From Flavobacterium sp. (GTDB taxonomy: Bacteria > Bacteroidota > Bacteroidia > Flavobacteriales > Flavobacteriaceae), in assembly GCF_004211145.1 (NCBI RefSeq), contig NZ_SEBS01000001.1:175116-239115 (forward strand): DNA of 64,000 bases, read 5' to 3'. Both the position numbers and the translations under genes were made by a program. The notes under the pieces were generated by a model that was given only the letters and a program-made list of their open reading frames with translations, was not told where the DNA came from and ran no database searches. Of the stretch, positions 27,365 through 35,861 are shown in pieces; the stretch's first letter is position 1, and each line of letters starts with the position of its first letter.

Positions 27365-30210
27365 TTAATTATTTTTCGCTTCGAGTGCCAAGACACGTTT
27401 TAATAAATCTTCAACTGTGTTCGTCAGCTTCTCGTTGCTGGCTTTCAGTTCTTCGTTTTCTTTTTTCAATTCCTTAAAAGCGTTTACCGATGCAATCAAT
27501 ATCGGATGGATGTTCAGGTTTAAATAGCCGTCATCATCGGTGCCGACCGCTTCGGGGAAAACCTGTTGGACTTGTTGGGCTGAAAATCCTGAGAATTCGG
27601 TGTTGAGCACGTCAGGTTCAAACGTTTTTTCGCCTGTGTTTTTATAGTTGTAAGTGATTGGATTTAGCTTTGTTATTTCGGTCAGGCCTTTTGTGTATGC
27701 GCCGTGGATGGTTTTTAGGCGTTCGTCCGATGGGATTGTCCAGGTATTGGTGCCGGGTTTGCGGCCTTCATTCAATGACAGTTCTAATAAGCCGCCTGGA
27801 GTTGCCGTTCCAATCCCGACATCGCCCAAAGACGTCACGCGAATGCGCTCGGACAATGTTCCGTTATTGTTGGTTTTGAACATGAGATAACCCGATTGTT
27901 CTCCGTCGGTTGCATTGGACTTCCTGCCTTCTACCGTTGCCATGACACGTGAAGCAGCGCCTGTAGCAGTAATCGCAGCGCTAAGGGTAATCGAAGAGCC
28001 TGCATTGATTGCCTGGGGAGAATTGGAATTGATGTTGATCGTGCCTTCTGTTAGCGGAGCCGTAATTATGCTCGTCGAAATCACTTCGAGACGGCTTCTT
28101 GGATTTGTGGTTCCGATCCCGACATCTGATGTCACCGTCGCCCCGTTTTCCCCTGTAACACCGCCAAGGATTACCACATCGCTACGACCCGCATAGGCGC
28201 GATATCCTATTGCAGTCGCATTACTCGAAATGGTCGAAGCGACTCCTGACTGAGCGCCAATAGCCGTATTTCCGTTGCCTTGGGTAATTCTCAGTGCATT
28301 GAAACCAACCGCTGTGTTTTCATCTCCGGCAGTATTATTGCGCAAAGCGTCCGCGCCCATTGCCGTATTGGAAGTTCCTGTGGTTACCGAACCTAATCCC
28401 ATTAGCCCGAACGAGGTGTTTGCAGAACCGATAAGGCCGGCTTTAACACTGTTGCGTCTGAATGCGAGATCGACATTATTGGTCGTGCCGATAAAGTTTA
28501 CTGCGGCGTCCGTTCCCGCATTTCCGACCAATCCCCATCCGCTTGCCGCCGAAACATTTTGCCATGATGCCGTTCCATTGACGTCGCTTACAAGAATGCG
28601 ACCGGCGGCTTGTGTTCCATCGGCCATTCTGATTTTGCCCGTTACATGAAGTTTTTCCTGAGGCGTTGCATTGCCGATTCCCGTATTGCCGTTCTTGAGA
28701 ACTACTAAAGCGCTACTCCTTTCTCCTGCATCGACTGTTCCGTTATTGTTGCTGTCGATAGCATTTCCGACAGTAAAAACGCGGTCAGTCGCATTGGCTA
28801 TCCTGAATTGCGTGGCTCCGTTTGCACTTGGCGTATAGGTCGCGGCACCAATTCCAACAACCGTTTCACCGTAACTGCTTGCCGTATTCAGCAACCCGAA
28901 GGACGAAGAGGCCGTTCCCACACTGGCGTTTTGAAATCCGAATGAGGTAGACATGGTCCTGTGGCTGCATTCTGGATATTTGCCGACATCGAATAATTTC
29001 CGCTTGCAACGGTTTCGAAACCGAAAGCCGTGGAATGTTCTCCAACCGAGATTTCATCCCATTGGTTGGTCACCGAACCAGCTCGAAAAGCCGCTTTTCT
29101 GGGATTCCAAAATAATTTTGTTCCTCCTCCTCCAACGATTTGATTGCCGGATCCGAGAAGTCCTGTTATCAAAAACCCGTCGGTTCCTGAAATGGTTACC
29201 GGGCCAAAATCGGCTATGATGGTTCGACCTGCGCCGGCCGTCGGAAAATCGTAGGCGCCATCGAGGCTTCCGCTGAAAACCGAAGAGGGTTCGACCCAAC
29301 TGGTAACACCTGTTCCATTTGTCCTCAAAATCCGACCATTGGCCTGGGTTCCGTTGTTCAATAAGAATTGGCCTACGACATGTAATTTGGCTGTTGGCGT
29401 ATCTGTATTTATGCCAACATTTCCTTGTCCGTTTAAATACATAATGGGCTCCAAGCCACCTGCGGTCGTCCGAAAATACATACCTGACGATATGTTCCCT
29501 GAATTGTTCTCGACCCGTACGCCTATTCTTGCCGCCTCGGCATGTCCGCCGAAAGATGTTGCGCCCGGTTCGTGAGTAAAAAATTTGATTTCGCCGATGA
29601 CATCATCCGCCAACAAACGCTCAGGGTTGGTGAACTTACCGCGGTTGTGGATAATATTGAATACCGGATGATCAACGCCCGCAAATCGCAAAGTAAGGTC
29701 GTTAAAGTCTGTATCTTCGGCGTTTATCTCGAATCTGGACCTATCCGACAGAGAATCTGAAAAGCCAGTTATGCCAAACCTGCCGCTGCCTATCTGGTCG
29801 ATTAAAAAGCGCGGACTGTTATTGGTTCTCATGGTCAAACCTACAGCATTGGTAGTTCCTATAAAATTCGAGGCTGGATTCGTTCCCGGATTTCCAGTGA
29901 GCGCCCAACCGCCCGTAACGCTGCCTACGATTCCTTTCCAACTCGCTGTCGGATTGTCCCAATAATAAAATCCAGGAGCATTGCCGGCCGAGATTGCGGT
30001 TAAAAAAACCATCATGCCGTGCTGTGCGGCCGTCGGATTTATGACCGGAAATGCCGAAATCCGGGGCACAAGTATTCCATCGGTGTTCGAAGGCGTTGCC
30101 GGATTGGTTGCGGGAATGTCAAGCATCGCATGAGGCGTGGTCGTATTAACACCGACTTGTGCGCCGACGGCCATAGAAATAAACAGAAACAAAGCGTATA
30201 ATTTTCTCAT
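27365..30210 (-). pseudogene. secreted YadA-head / S74-chaperone fibre protein, frameshifted (first gene of operon)
   Basis: Two frames make one protein of about 948 residues if one base is added near 28955-28960. The upstream frame (from 30210) has the signal peptide MRKLYALFLFISMAVGAQ, the shared N-terminal domain and the start of a fibre module, ending ...SANIQNAATG before leaving frame. The downstream frame resumes at MSTSFGFQNASVGT with head repeats, DRVFTVGNAID and LHVTGKIRM. It then has LxNTxGxxNTAxG-type repeats, a Peptidase_S74 domain (SDERLKTIHG...) and a coiled coil. Continuity of the repeat pattern shows a single gene. The lesion could be a real inactivation, phase variation or a base error. 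Its stop is one base from the next start. Confidence 0.82.
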
Positions 30211-30226
30211 GCGATCGTTTTATTTA

Positions 30227-30255
30227 AAAATCCCCCGTTTAGGGCGGAGGATTTT
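30227..30255 (-). terminator. attenuator-like hairpin in the fibre operon leader
   Basis: On the minus strand AAAATCCTCCGCCC pairs with GGGGGATTTTT around a TAAAC loop (outer AAAATCC/GGATTTT, inner CCC/GGG), followed by a T-rich run. It lies only 17 bases before the fibre start codon, so it would end transcripts before the gene unless bypassed. Confidence 0.6.
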
Positions 30256-30309
30256 AGGTCCCGAAATGAAATACCACCAATCACCACGGGGATTTATGAC
30301 TTACTTTTT

Positions 30310-30357
30310 CAAATGTGCGACATTCGAAAAAGCGTCACAATACGAAATTGCGCGTAT
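30310..30357 (-). promoter_or_regulatory. predicted fibre operon promoter with response-regulator site 1
   Basis: On the minus strand CACATTTG (30317-30310) is one base from TAnnTTTG. An inverted repeat ATACG-N8-CGTAT at 30340-30357 lies 22 bases upstream of it, the same arrangement and spacing as at the response-regulator gene. Confidence 0.65.
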
Positions 30358-30447
30358 GCAAAATGCGATTATAGTTGCCGTTAACCTGTTGTTTGTGAAA
30401 GGTTTGTCGGTGAATGGCCTATTTAAAAGAAAAGAGGTCTAAGCCGA

Positions 30448-30465
30448 ATACGCCGTTTGACGTAT
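30448..30465. promoter_or_regulatory. response-regulator-type inverted repeat, site 2
   Basis: ATACG-N8-CGTAT, the second copy between the kinase gene and the fibre operon, about 90 bases upstream of site 1. It could be an upstream binding site for the same regulator. Confidence 0.6.
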
Positions 30466-30509
30466 ATGGAAAAGTGCGAGGCGCAGAGTGAGTCTTTGTG
30501 CCGGCCGAG

Positions 30510-32249
30510 TTACACCGTTGAAAATGGAACTGAAATACTGATCTTCAATCCATTTGAGTTTTCGAAATCGAGCGTTCCGTTCAGTGAATCAATGCGTTTT
30601 TGGATGTTCTTCAAACCGTTTCCAAACTTGTTTTGGTCGCGCAATCCGTTTCCATTATCGTGAACGGTTATGAAAAGCGATTTACGGTCGGTCGAAATGT
30701 CAAGTTTTACATGCGTCGCGCCCGAATGTTTAAGCACGTTATTGAGCATTTCCTTTATGCAGAAAAATAAGTTCTTTCGGTCATGACCGTTGATGATTTT
30801 GCTTGTGGCCGACGAAATATCTTCGCTATGTTCGAATTGTATTGAAGTACCGTCGAACAATCGGTCGGCGTAAAACTTTACGTATTCGCAAAAGCTCTGC
30901 ACCGAATTGTTCTCGTTGTTCAGCGACCAGATGAATGTGCTGAGTTTTTGGGAAACCTCTTTTCCGGTAGCTTCGATTTTTGAGGCGAGCAGTTGTTGCT
31001 TGTCGGTGGCTCGTTCGCTTTTTTGGAGCAGGTCGGCGTGGATCAAAATGCTGCTGAGCCCTGAACCGATGTCGTCGTGCAAGTCTTTACTTATGTCGTT
31101 TTTCTGGTCGAGCAGGATTTTTTGCAGTCGATTTTTGCGTCGGATGAGAAACAACACAAGCACCAAAATCACCACGCACAACAACGAAGCCGTGAGTTGG
31201 AGCAACGTCAAATTTCGCTGCTTTCTGAGTTCTTCGATCTTGAGCGTCAACAGTTTGTTTTCACTTTCGATGTATTCGCTCGTGATATCTTGGATCGAGG
31301 AGTTGTTGCGCAAACGCCTTTGGTTCTCGAGCTCGATAATGCGCTCTTGGACTTTTAGCAACATGTCGTGGTTTTCCTGGTGCAGAAACACATCGCGCGC
31401 CGAATCGTAAAAGAACCGCTGGAACGCGACGTTAACTTCGACGCGTTCAAGCAAATCGACGCCCGTTTTATACAATTCCATCGCACAATCCGTTTGCGGA
31501 CAACACTTCATCATGTAACCGTAATTCATGAGTTGGATGTCGTGATAGCCCGCCGATACCGCCGATTCGGTGCTTTTTTTCAAGTATCGGTACGCCTGCC
31601 CTAATTGTCTTTTGCCCAGATAGATCAACCCGAAAGTTTGCTCGGCGTTGGGAATGCCGCGTTTGCTTTTGGTGCGTGTGGCTTCGTCGAACGCCTTTTG
31701 GTTTTCAGCCATCGCAAGCCCGAACCTTTTTTGGGCCACGTACAATTGCGCGAGATTGTTGTAGATATATTCTTCTTTTACGACGGTGCGCAAATGTTTT
31801 TTTGGTTCGCGACGCGGGAAATATCGCTTGGAAAGCAACAGGGAGTTTTCGGACGATTTGAAATCACTGAGCTCGAATTCGTTGATTCCCTTGAAGAAAT
31901 ACGCATCTGAAATTAGCAGACTGTCATTCAGCGTCCTTGCGATTACCAAACCTTTCTGTGCTTCGTGAACGCCGAATTGATACAAACCCGTGTAATAAAA
32001 AAGTTCCGATTGCAGGCTTTGGATGAAGTACGCCGACGAATCGACCGCTTCCTGATCGCGATTTTTCTGGGCGAGCTGCAACCACTTTTGCGATTGCCCG
32101 ATCTTGTCGTTTTCAAGGTCATTCTCAGCCGACCGAAACGCCGACACGAAACGGCAGTCGCGATCCTTACAAACCGCAAACGCATTCTTGCCGATTGGCT
32201 GCGCAAAAGCGAGTTGGGCAAACAGAGAAATGACAATTACGTATCTCAA
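30510..32249 (-). CDS. sensor histidine kinase with TPR-like sensor region (NarL/LuxR-partner type)
   Basis: A 579-residue kinase. It starts at a TTG (32249), 11 bases after the response-regulator stop, giving the signal-like MRYVIVISLFAQLAFAQ. A helical TPR-like region (~45-310) is probably periplasmic. A coiled-coil stretch (~300-345), one membrane helix (~347-370), a HisKA_3 dimerisation domain with phospho-acceptor His391 (DLHDDIGSGLS) and an HATPase_c domain (EMLNNVLKHSGATH, DNGNGL, GNGLKNIQKR) follow. Architecture fits the NarX/UhpB class. It forms an operon with the preceding regulator and lies directly upstream of the fibre operon. Confidence 0.93.
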   Translation of the reverse strand: MRYVIVISLFAQLAFAQPIGKNAFAVCKDRDCRFVSAFRSAENDLENDKIGQSQKWLQLAQKNRDQEAVDSSAYFIQSLQSELFYYTGLYQFGVHEAQKGLVIARTLNDSLLISDAYFFKGINEFELSDFKSSENSLLLSKRYFPRREPKKHLRTVVKEEYIYNNLAQLYVAQKRFGLAMAENQKAFDEATRTKSKRGIPNAEQTFGLIYLGKRQLGQAYRYLKKSTESAVSAGYHDIQLMNYGYMMKCCPQTDCAMELYKTGVDLLERVEVNVAFQRFFYDSARDVFLHQENHDMLLKVQERIIELENQRRLRNNSSIQDITSEYIESENKLLTLKIEELRKQRNLTLLQLTASLLCVVILVLVLFLIRRKNRLQKILLDQKNDISKDLHDDIGSGLSSILIHADLLQKSERATDKQQLLASKIEATGKEVSQKLSTFIWSLNNENNSVQSFCEYVKFYADRLFDGTSIQFEHSEDISSATSKIINGHDRKNLFFCIKEMLNNVLKHSGATHVKLDISTDRKSLFITVHDNGNGLRDQNKFGNGLKNIQKRIDSLNGTLDFENSNGLKISISVPFSTV

Positions 32250-32260
32250 GTCGTGGATTT

Positions 32261-32887
32261 TTAACGCTTAAGATACATGTTTACAGCCTCAACGCGCGTG
32301 TTCACGTGCAATTTTTCGTAGATGTTCTGTATGTGTTTGCGCACCGTTCCCGAACTGATCTCAAGATGATACGCGACTTCCTTGTTCATTTGGCCTTTGG
32401 AAAGCTGTTCTAGGATTTCCTTTTCACGCGCCGTGAGCGATTCGGTGAGCTTGTTCGAGGATTCCATTTTGGAAAAACTCGCTACGACTTTACGTGCGAT
32501 ACTTGAACTCATCGGGCTTCCGCCGTCGAAGAGCTCGTCCAGAGCAGCGATGATTTTAACGGGACCTTCGGTTTTTAGGATGTAACCCGTCGCGCCGGCT
32601 TCGAGGCTTTCGAAGATTTTTTCATCGTCTTCATACGACGTACACATTAATACCAAAAGCTGCGGACAAACCGATTTTAGTTTGAGCACACATTCGATTC
32701 CGCTTTCGCCGGGCAGGTTGATGTCCATGAGAACGGCGTCGGGATCCAAATCAGGAAGCGATTCAAAAGCCGATTCGGCATTCTCGAATGAGGCCGCGAG
32801 TTCGTATTGGTCAGTGAACTGAATCATCATGCCCAAGGCTTCGCGCAAATCGCGGTCGTCTTCTACTATGCAAATCCGTTTTCTCAT
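32261..32887 (-). CDS. NarL/LuxR-family response regulator
   Basis: A 208-residue two-domain regulator. The receiver domain (~1-120) has the acidic pair at Asp10-Asp11, phospho-acceptor Asp55 (VLMDINLPG) and the conserved lysine in ATGYILKTEG. The LuxR/NarL helix-turn-helix (~145-208) reads LTAREKEILEQLSKGQMNKEVAYHL...GTVRKHIQNIYEKL. It is encoded first in the operon with the kinase. ATACG-N8-CGTA(T/C) repeats upstream of this gene and of the fibre operon are the best candidate binding sites. Confidence 0.95.
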   Translation of the reverse strand: MRKRICIVEDDRDLREALGMMIQFTDQYELAASFENAESAFESLPDLDPDAVLMDINLPGESGIECVLKLKSVCPQLLVLMCTSYEDDEKIFESLEAGATGYILKTEGPVKIIAALDELFDGGSPMSSSIARKVVASFSKMESSNKLTESLTAREKEILEQLSKGQMNKEVAYHLEISSGTVRKHIQNIYEKLHVNTRVEAVNMYLKR

Positions 32888-32904
32888 GCGTTGGTATCTT
32901 GGTA

Positions 32905-32952
32905 CAATGATAAAGATAAGAAAGGGTTTGTGAAATACGTATTTTGGCGTAC
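32905..32952 (-). promoter_or_regulatory. predicted response-regulator promoter with its own site
   Basis: On the minus strand TATCATTG (32912-32905) is one base from TAnnTTTG and lies 17 bases before the start. An ATACG-N8-CGTAC inverted repeat (32935-32952) lies 22 bases upstream of the -7-like box, suggesting autoregulation. Confidence 0.65.
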
Positions 32953-32977
32953 GGGGAAAGTTATTAATTGGAGGTTT

Positions 32978-33077
32978 GTTTAATCGTTTAATTGGTTAAC
33001 GGTGGTAAAAGATAGGCAACGAATGTTCACTTACCGAAAAACCGCCACTAACCAGTTAACCGATTAAACAGTTAAAC
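32978..33077. repeat. intergenic word-repeat inverted arms (words GTTTAATCG, GGTTAAC)
   Basis: Left arm 32978-33005 (GTTTAATCGTTTAATTGG, TTAACGGTGG) is matched by right arm 33045-33077 (CCACTAACCAGTTAACCG, ATTAAACAGTTAAAC) as an imperfect inverted repeat around a 39-base centre. More of the word (AACCGATTCGCCGATTAAAC) reappears at 33412-33431 before the galT stop. Confidence 0.75.
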
Positions 33078-33147
33078 CCTTCAAAATCCATACGTTTTCA
33101 AGAGAAATTATTTATTTTCGCCGACACATAATCCAAGTTAGAAGCCA

Positions 33148-33399
33148 ATGCCGACCGTTCAGCAGCTATCACAAAAAATCGAATCAAACAGCAAGGCTTT
33201 TGGAATGCTCGCACTTTTCTTTGCTTTGACTTTAGGAAAAGCGGTTGATCTTTGGGTTCTTTTCGCAATTATTGCTGTCGGATTCGTGGTGATATTGAAT
33301 CGCTATTTCATCAACAAACGCGAAAACAAAAGCAACGTGAAAATTCACATTGGTTTGTTGTTTATCTCGTTGTCAATTTTGATGATGCTGATCGTTTGA
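33148..33399 (+). CDS. small hypothetical membrane protein
   Basis: An 83-residue protein with three hydrophobic stretches (about residues 18-31, 35-51 and 66-82) and a basic loop (RYFINKRENKSNVK) between the second and third. No family recognised. TATTTTCG, close to the -7 consensus, lies about 30 bases upstream. It stands alone between the response regulator and galT; a real gene is likely but not certain. Confidence 0.6.
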   Translation: MPTVQQLSQKIESNSKAFGMLALFFALTLGKAVDLWVLFAIIAVGFVVILNRYFINKRENKSNVKIHIGLLFISLSILMMLIV

Positions 33400-33426
33400 C
33401 GACTAAACAACTAACCGATTCGCCGA

Positions 33427-34479
33427 TTAAACCCAAAGACTATAGTGTTCCGAAGAAAGGTTCTTCAACATTTCCGCCGCTTTCTCAGCCGAGATATCGC
33501 GTTGTGATTCGCCCATCATTTCATATCCGACCATGAATTTCTTGACCGTCGCCGATCGCAACAATGGCGGATAGAAATGCATGTGGAAATGCCATTCGGG
33601 ATGTTCTTCGCCATCGGTCGGGGCTTGATGTATGCCCGATGAATACGGAAACGACGTGTTGAAAATATTGTCGTATTTCGATGTGAGTTGCTTCATGATT
33701 TTGGCGTAGGCCGAAACCTCATCGCTTGTCATATCGGTGATTTTTGAGAACGCGCGTTTGCTTACGATCATGGTTTCGAACGGCCAGATAGCCCAAAACG
33801 GAACGAGCGCGACGAAATGTTCATTCTCGATCACGATACGTTCATCCTTGCGCAATTCCTGTTCAAGATAGTCCGACAGCAATGTCCTGTTATTCTCTTT
33901 AAAGTAGTTTACGAAACTGTCGTGGGTTTTTTGGACCAATGTCGGCAATGACGATTGCGCCCAGATCTGTCCATGCGGATGCGGATTTGAGCAACCCATG
34001 ATCGAACCTTTATTCTCGAAAATCTGCACGTGATTTATGAAATCGACCGAACCCAATTCTTCATATTCGCGCTGCCAGGTTTTTACGATTTGTTCGATGG
34101 TTTCCAGATCCATTTCAGGCAACGTCAAGTCGTGACGAGGCGAAAAACAGACCACGCGTGAAATGCCGCGTTCAGGTTTCGCGCGGAAAAACTGCTCCTG
34201 AGGATTCTCGTCGAACAAAACTTCTTCCTGCTTCAACGCCGCGAAATCATTGTCGAACACGAAACTGTTCTTGTAATCGGGATTTTGTTCCCCGTTCGCG
34301 CGCACGTTTGTTGGGCACAAATAACACGTCGGGTCGAATTCGGGACGCTTTTCGTGGTTGACGGTTTCGTTCTGTCCTTGCCACGGACGCGTCGCGCGAT
34401 GAGGCGAAACGAGAACCCATTCGTTCAACAAAGGGTTGAAACGGCGGTGCGGATCGTTGTTATGGTTGAATTGGTGCAT
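33427..34479 (-). CDS. galT: galactose-1-phosphate uridylyltransferase
   Basis: Second enzyme of the Leloir pathway: moves UMP from UDP-glucose to galactose 1-phosphate through a uridylyl-histidine. A 350-residue protein of usual length. N-terminal NPLLNEWVLVSPHRATRPWQGQ with zinc-site CYLCP; active-site SNPHPHGQIWAQ near residue 162; C-terminal HPEWHFHMHFYPPLLR. Last gene of the galactan locus, separated from galK by a REP-like element. Confidence 0.97.
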   Translation of the reverse strand: MHQFNHNNDPHRRFNPLLNEWVLVSPHRATRPWQGQNETVNHEKRPEFDPTCYLCPTNVRANGEQNPDYKNSFVFDNDFAALKQEEVLFDENPQEQFFRAKPERGISRVVCFSPRHDLTLPEMDLETIEQIVKTWQREYEELGSVDFINHVQIFENKGSIMGCSNPHPHGQIWAQSSLPTLVQKTHDSFVNYFKENNRTLLSDYLEQELRKDERIVIENEHFVALVPFWAIWPFETMIVSKRAFSKITDMTSDEVSAYAKIMKQLTSKYDNIFNTSFPYSSGIHQAPTDGEEHPEWHFHMHFYPPLLRSATVKKFMVGYEMMGESQRDISAEKAAEMLKNLSSEHYSLWV

Positions 34480-34530
34480 TTCTTTTCGTTTTCTTGTTTG
34501 GGACGTAATTCGCGTTTACTTCGTCAGTTC

Positions 34531-34686
34531 GGCTAAAGCCTCGGGTGGGATAGAAGCGGCATCCTTTTTCCAACCTGCAAGGTTTTTTTAACCTTGTAGG
34601 TTTCAAAAGATATAGCGGAAAGCCCCGCGACGGCCTGCCAACTGCCCCGCTACTGCCAACTCTTCAAGGCCGGCGCAACGCCCAAA
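34531..34686. repeat. REP-like palindromic element, copy C
   Basis: Conserved core GGGATAGAAGCGGCATCC on the left and AAAAGATATAGCGGAAAGCC on the right. They enclose a 13-bp variable hairpin (AACCTGCAAGGTT against AACCTTGTAGGTT). The tail GGCGCAACGCCCAAA, shared with copy E, abuts the galK stop. Confidence 0.8.
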
Positions 34687-34688
34687 TT

Positions 34689-35861
34689 TTACTTTTTATA
34701 TTCTTTACAACCGTCCGAAATTTTCACTTTGTAAACGGCTAACTCAATGTCGTATTCGTTTTGGTACGCTTCGGCGATACGATTGATGATTTCCCTTTCG
34801 CTGCCTTTCTTGACCAGATTGATCGAACAGCCGCCGAAACCGCCGCCCATCATTCTCGATCCGAGCACGTCTTTTTCATCTTTCGCGCGATCGACCAAAA
34901 AGTCAATTTCCTCGCAACTCACTTCATAACCTTTGCTCAAACCATCGTGGGTTTCGTACAAAAGTTCGCCAAGTTTCTTGAAATCGTTGGCCTCAAGCGC
35001 ATTAACGGCGTCACGAACGCGCTGGATTTCACCGACGACGAAATCGCAACGTCTGAAATTCACGTCCCCAAGTTCGTCTTTGTACTTCGCGACTTGCTCC
35101 TGCGACAAATCGCGAAACGTCTTGACTTCAGGATATTTTGTTTTGAGCAGTTCCAAACCTTCGGCAGCCTCGCGTCGGCGGTCGTTGTAACCTGACGTGA
35201 GATGCGTATGCTTGACCTTGCTGTCCAGTAAAAATACGGAATAATCGTGGAAATCGGCGGGATGATAATCGTGTTCGAGCGTCGTGCAATCGAGTTGGAA
35301 CACATGGTTTTTCTTTCCGAAAACCGAGGCGAATTGATCCATGATGCCGCAGTTTACGCCTGCGAACGTGTGTTCGGCCTTTTGCCCGATGAGCGCGATT
35401 TCCTTCTTGGATAATCCGAGGTTGAAGATCTTATTGAGCGTGTATCCGAAACCACACTCCAACGCCGCCGACGATGAAAGCCCCGCGCCCATTGGAATAT
35501 TACTCGCAAAAACGATGTTGAATCCCTGCAACCGCAAGCCTTTTTCCTTGAGTTGCGAAAGTACGCCGAGCATGTAGTTCGCCCACATTTTCTCGATGGG
35601 TTTGATGTCGTCGGAAAGATTGAAATGATGCGCATCTGACAGATCCTTTGCGACGATGGAAATCTCGTCGGTCTCATTCGGCGAAACGGCGAAGACTATG
35701 TATTTATTGATCGCGGCGGGCAACACGTAACCGTCGTTATAATCGACGTGCTCGCCAATGATATTGATGCGGCCGGGCGCTAAAAACGTGTGTTTCGGAA
35801 TGAATCCGAAGACTTTTTGGAATTCGGAACGCACGTCCTGAATGAGTTTTTTCTTCTTCAT
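34689..35861 (-). CDS. galK: galactokinase
   Basis: Phosphorylates galactose at C1 with ATP, the entry step of the Leloir pathway. A 390-residue GHMP kinase: galactokinase signature GRINIIGEHVDYNDGYVLPAA near residue 27, ATP loop PMGAGLSSSAALE near residue 120, and C-terminal GSRMMGGGFGGCSINLV. Its ATG overlaps the stop of the upstream GH53 gene by one base (TAATG), so intake of galactan-derived galactose and its phosphorylation are co-expressed. Confidence 0.97.
   Translation of the reverse strand: MKKKKLIQDVRSEFQKVFGFIPKHTFLAPGRINIIGEHVDYNDGYVLPAAINKYIVFAVSPNETDEISIVAKDLSDAHHFNLSDDIKPIEKMWANYMLGVLSQLKEKGLRLQGFNIVFASNIPMGAGLSSSAALECGFGYTLNKIFNLGLSKKEIALIGQKAEHTFAGVNCGIMDQFASVFGKKNHVFQLDCTTLEHDYHPADFHDYSVFLLDSKVKHTHLTSGYNDRRREAAEGLELLKTKYPEVKTFRDLSQEQVAKYKDELGDVNFRRCDFVVGEIQRVRDAVNALEANDFKKLGELLYETHDGLSKGYEVSCEEIDFLVDRAKDEKDVLGSRMMGGGFGGCSINLVKKGSEREIINRIAEAYQNEYDIELAVYKVKISDGCKEYKK

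Noticed and set aside
24700..30000. CRISPR-like or satellite DNA in the fibre genes
   Set aside because: The repeats are in-frame protein repeats (head repeats) with variable codons, not regularly spaced identical repeats.
24160..30210. Prophage tail-fibre region
   Set aside because: S74 domains suggest phage, but the proteins have signal peptides, sit with a T9SS protein and two-component genes, and no capsid, terminase, integrase or lysis gene is present.
30137..30442. A plus-strand reading frame over the fibre leader
   Set aside because: It covers the predicted promoter, regulator sites and hairpin, and its product has no signal or family features.
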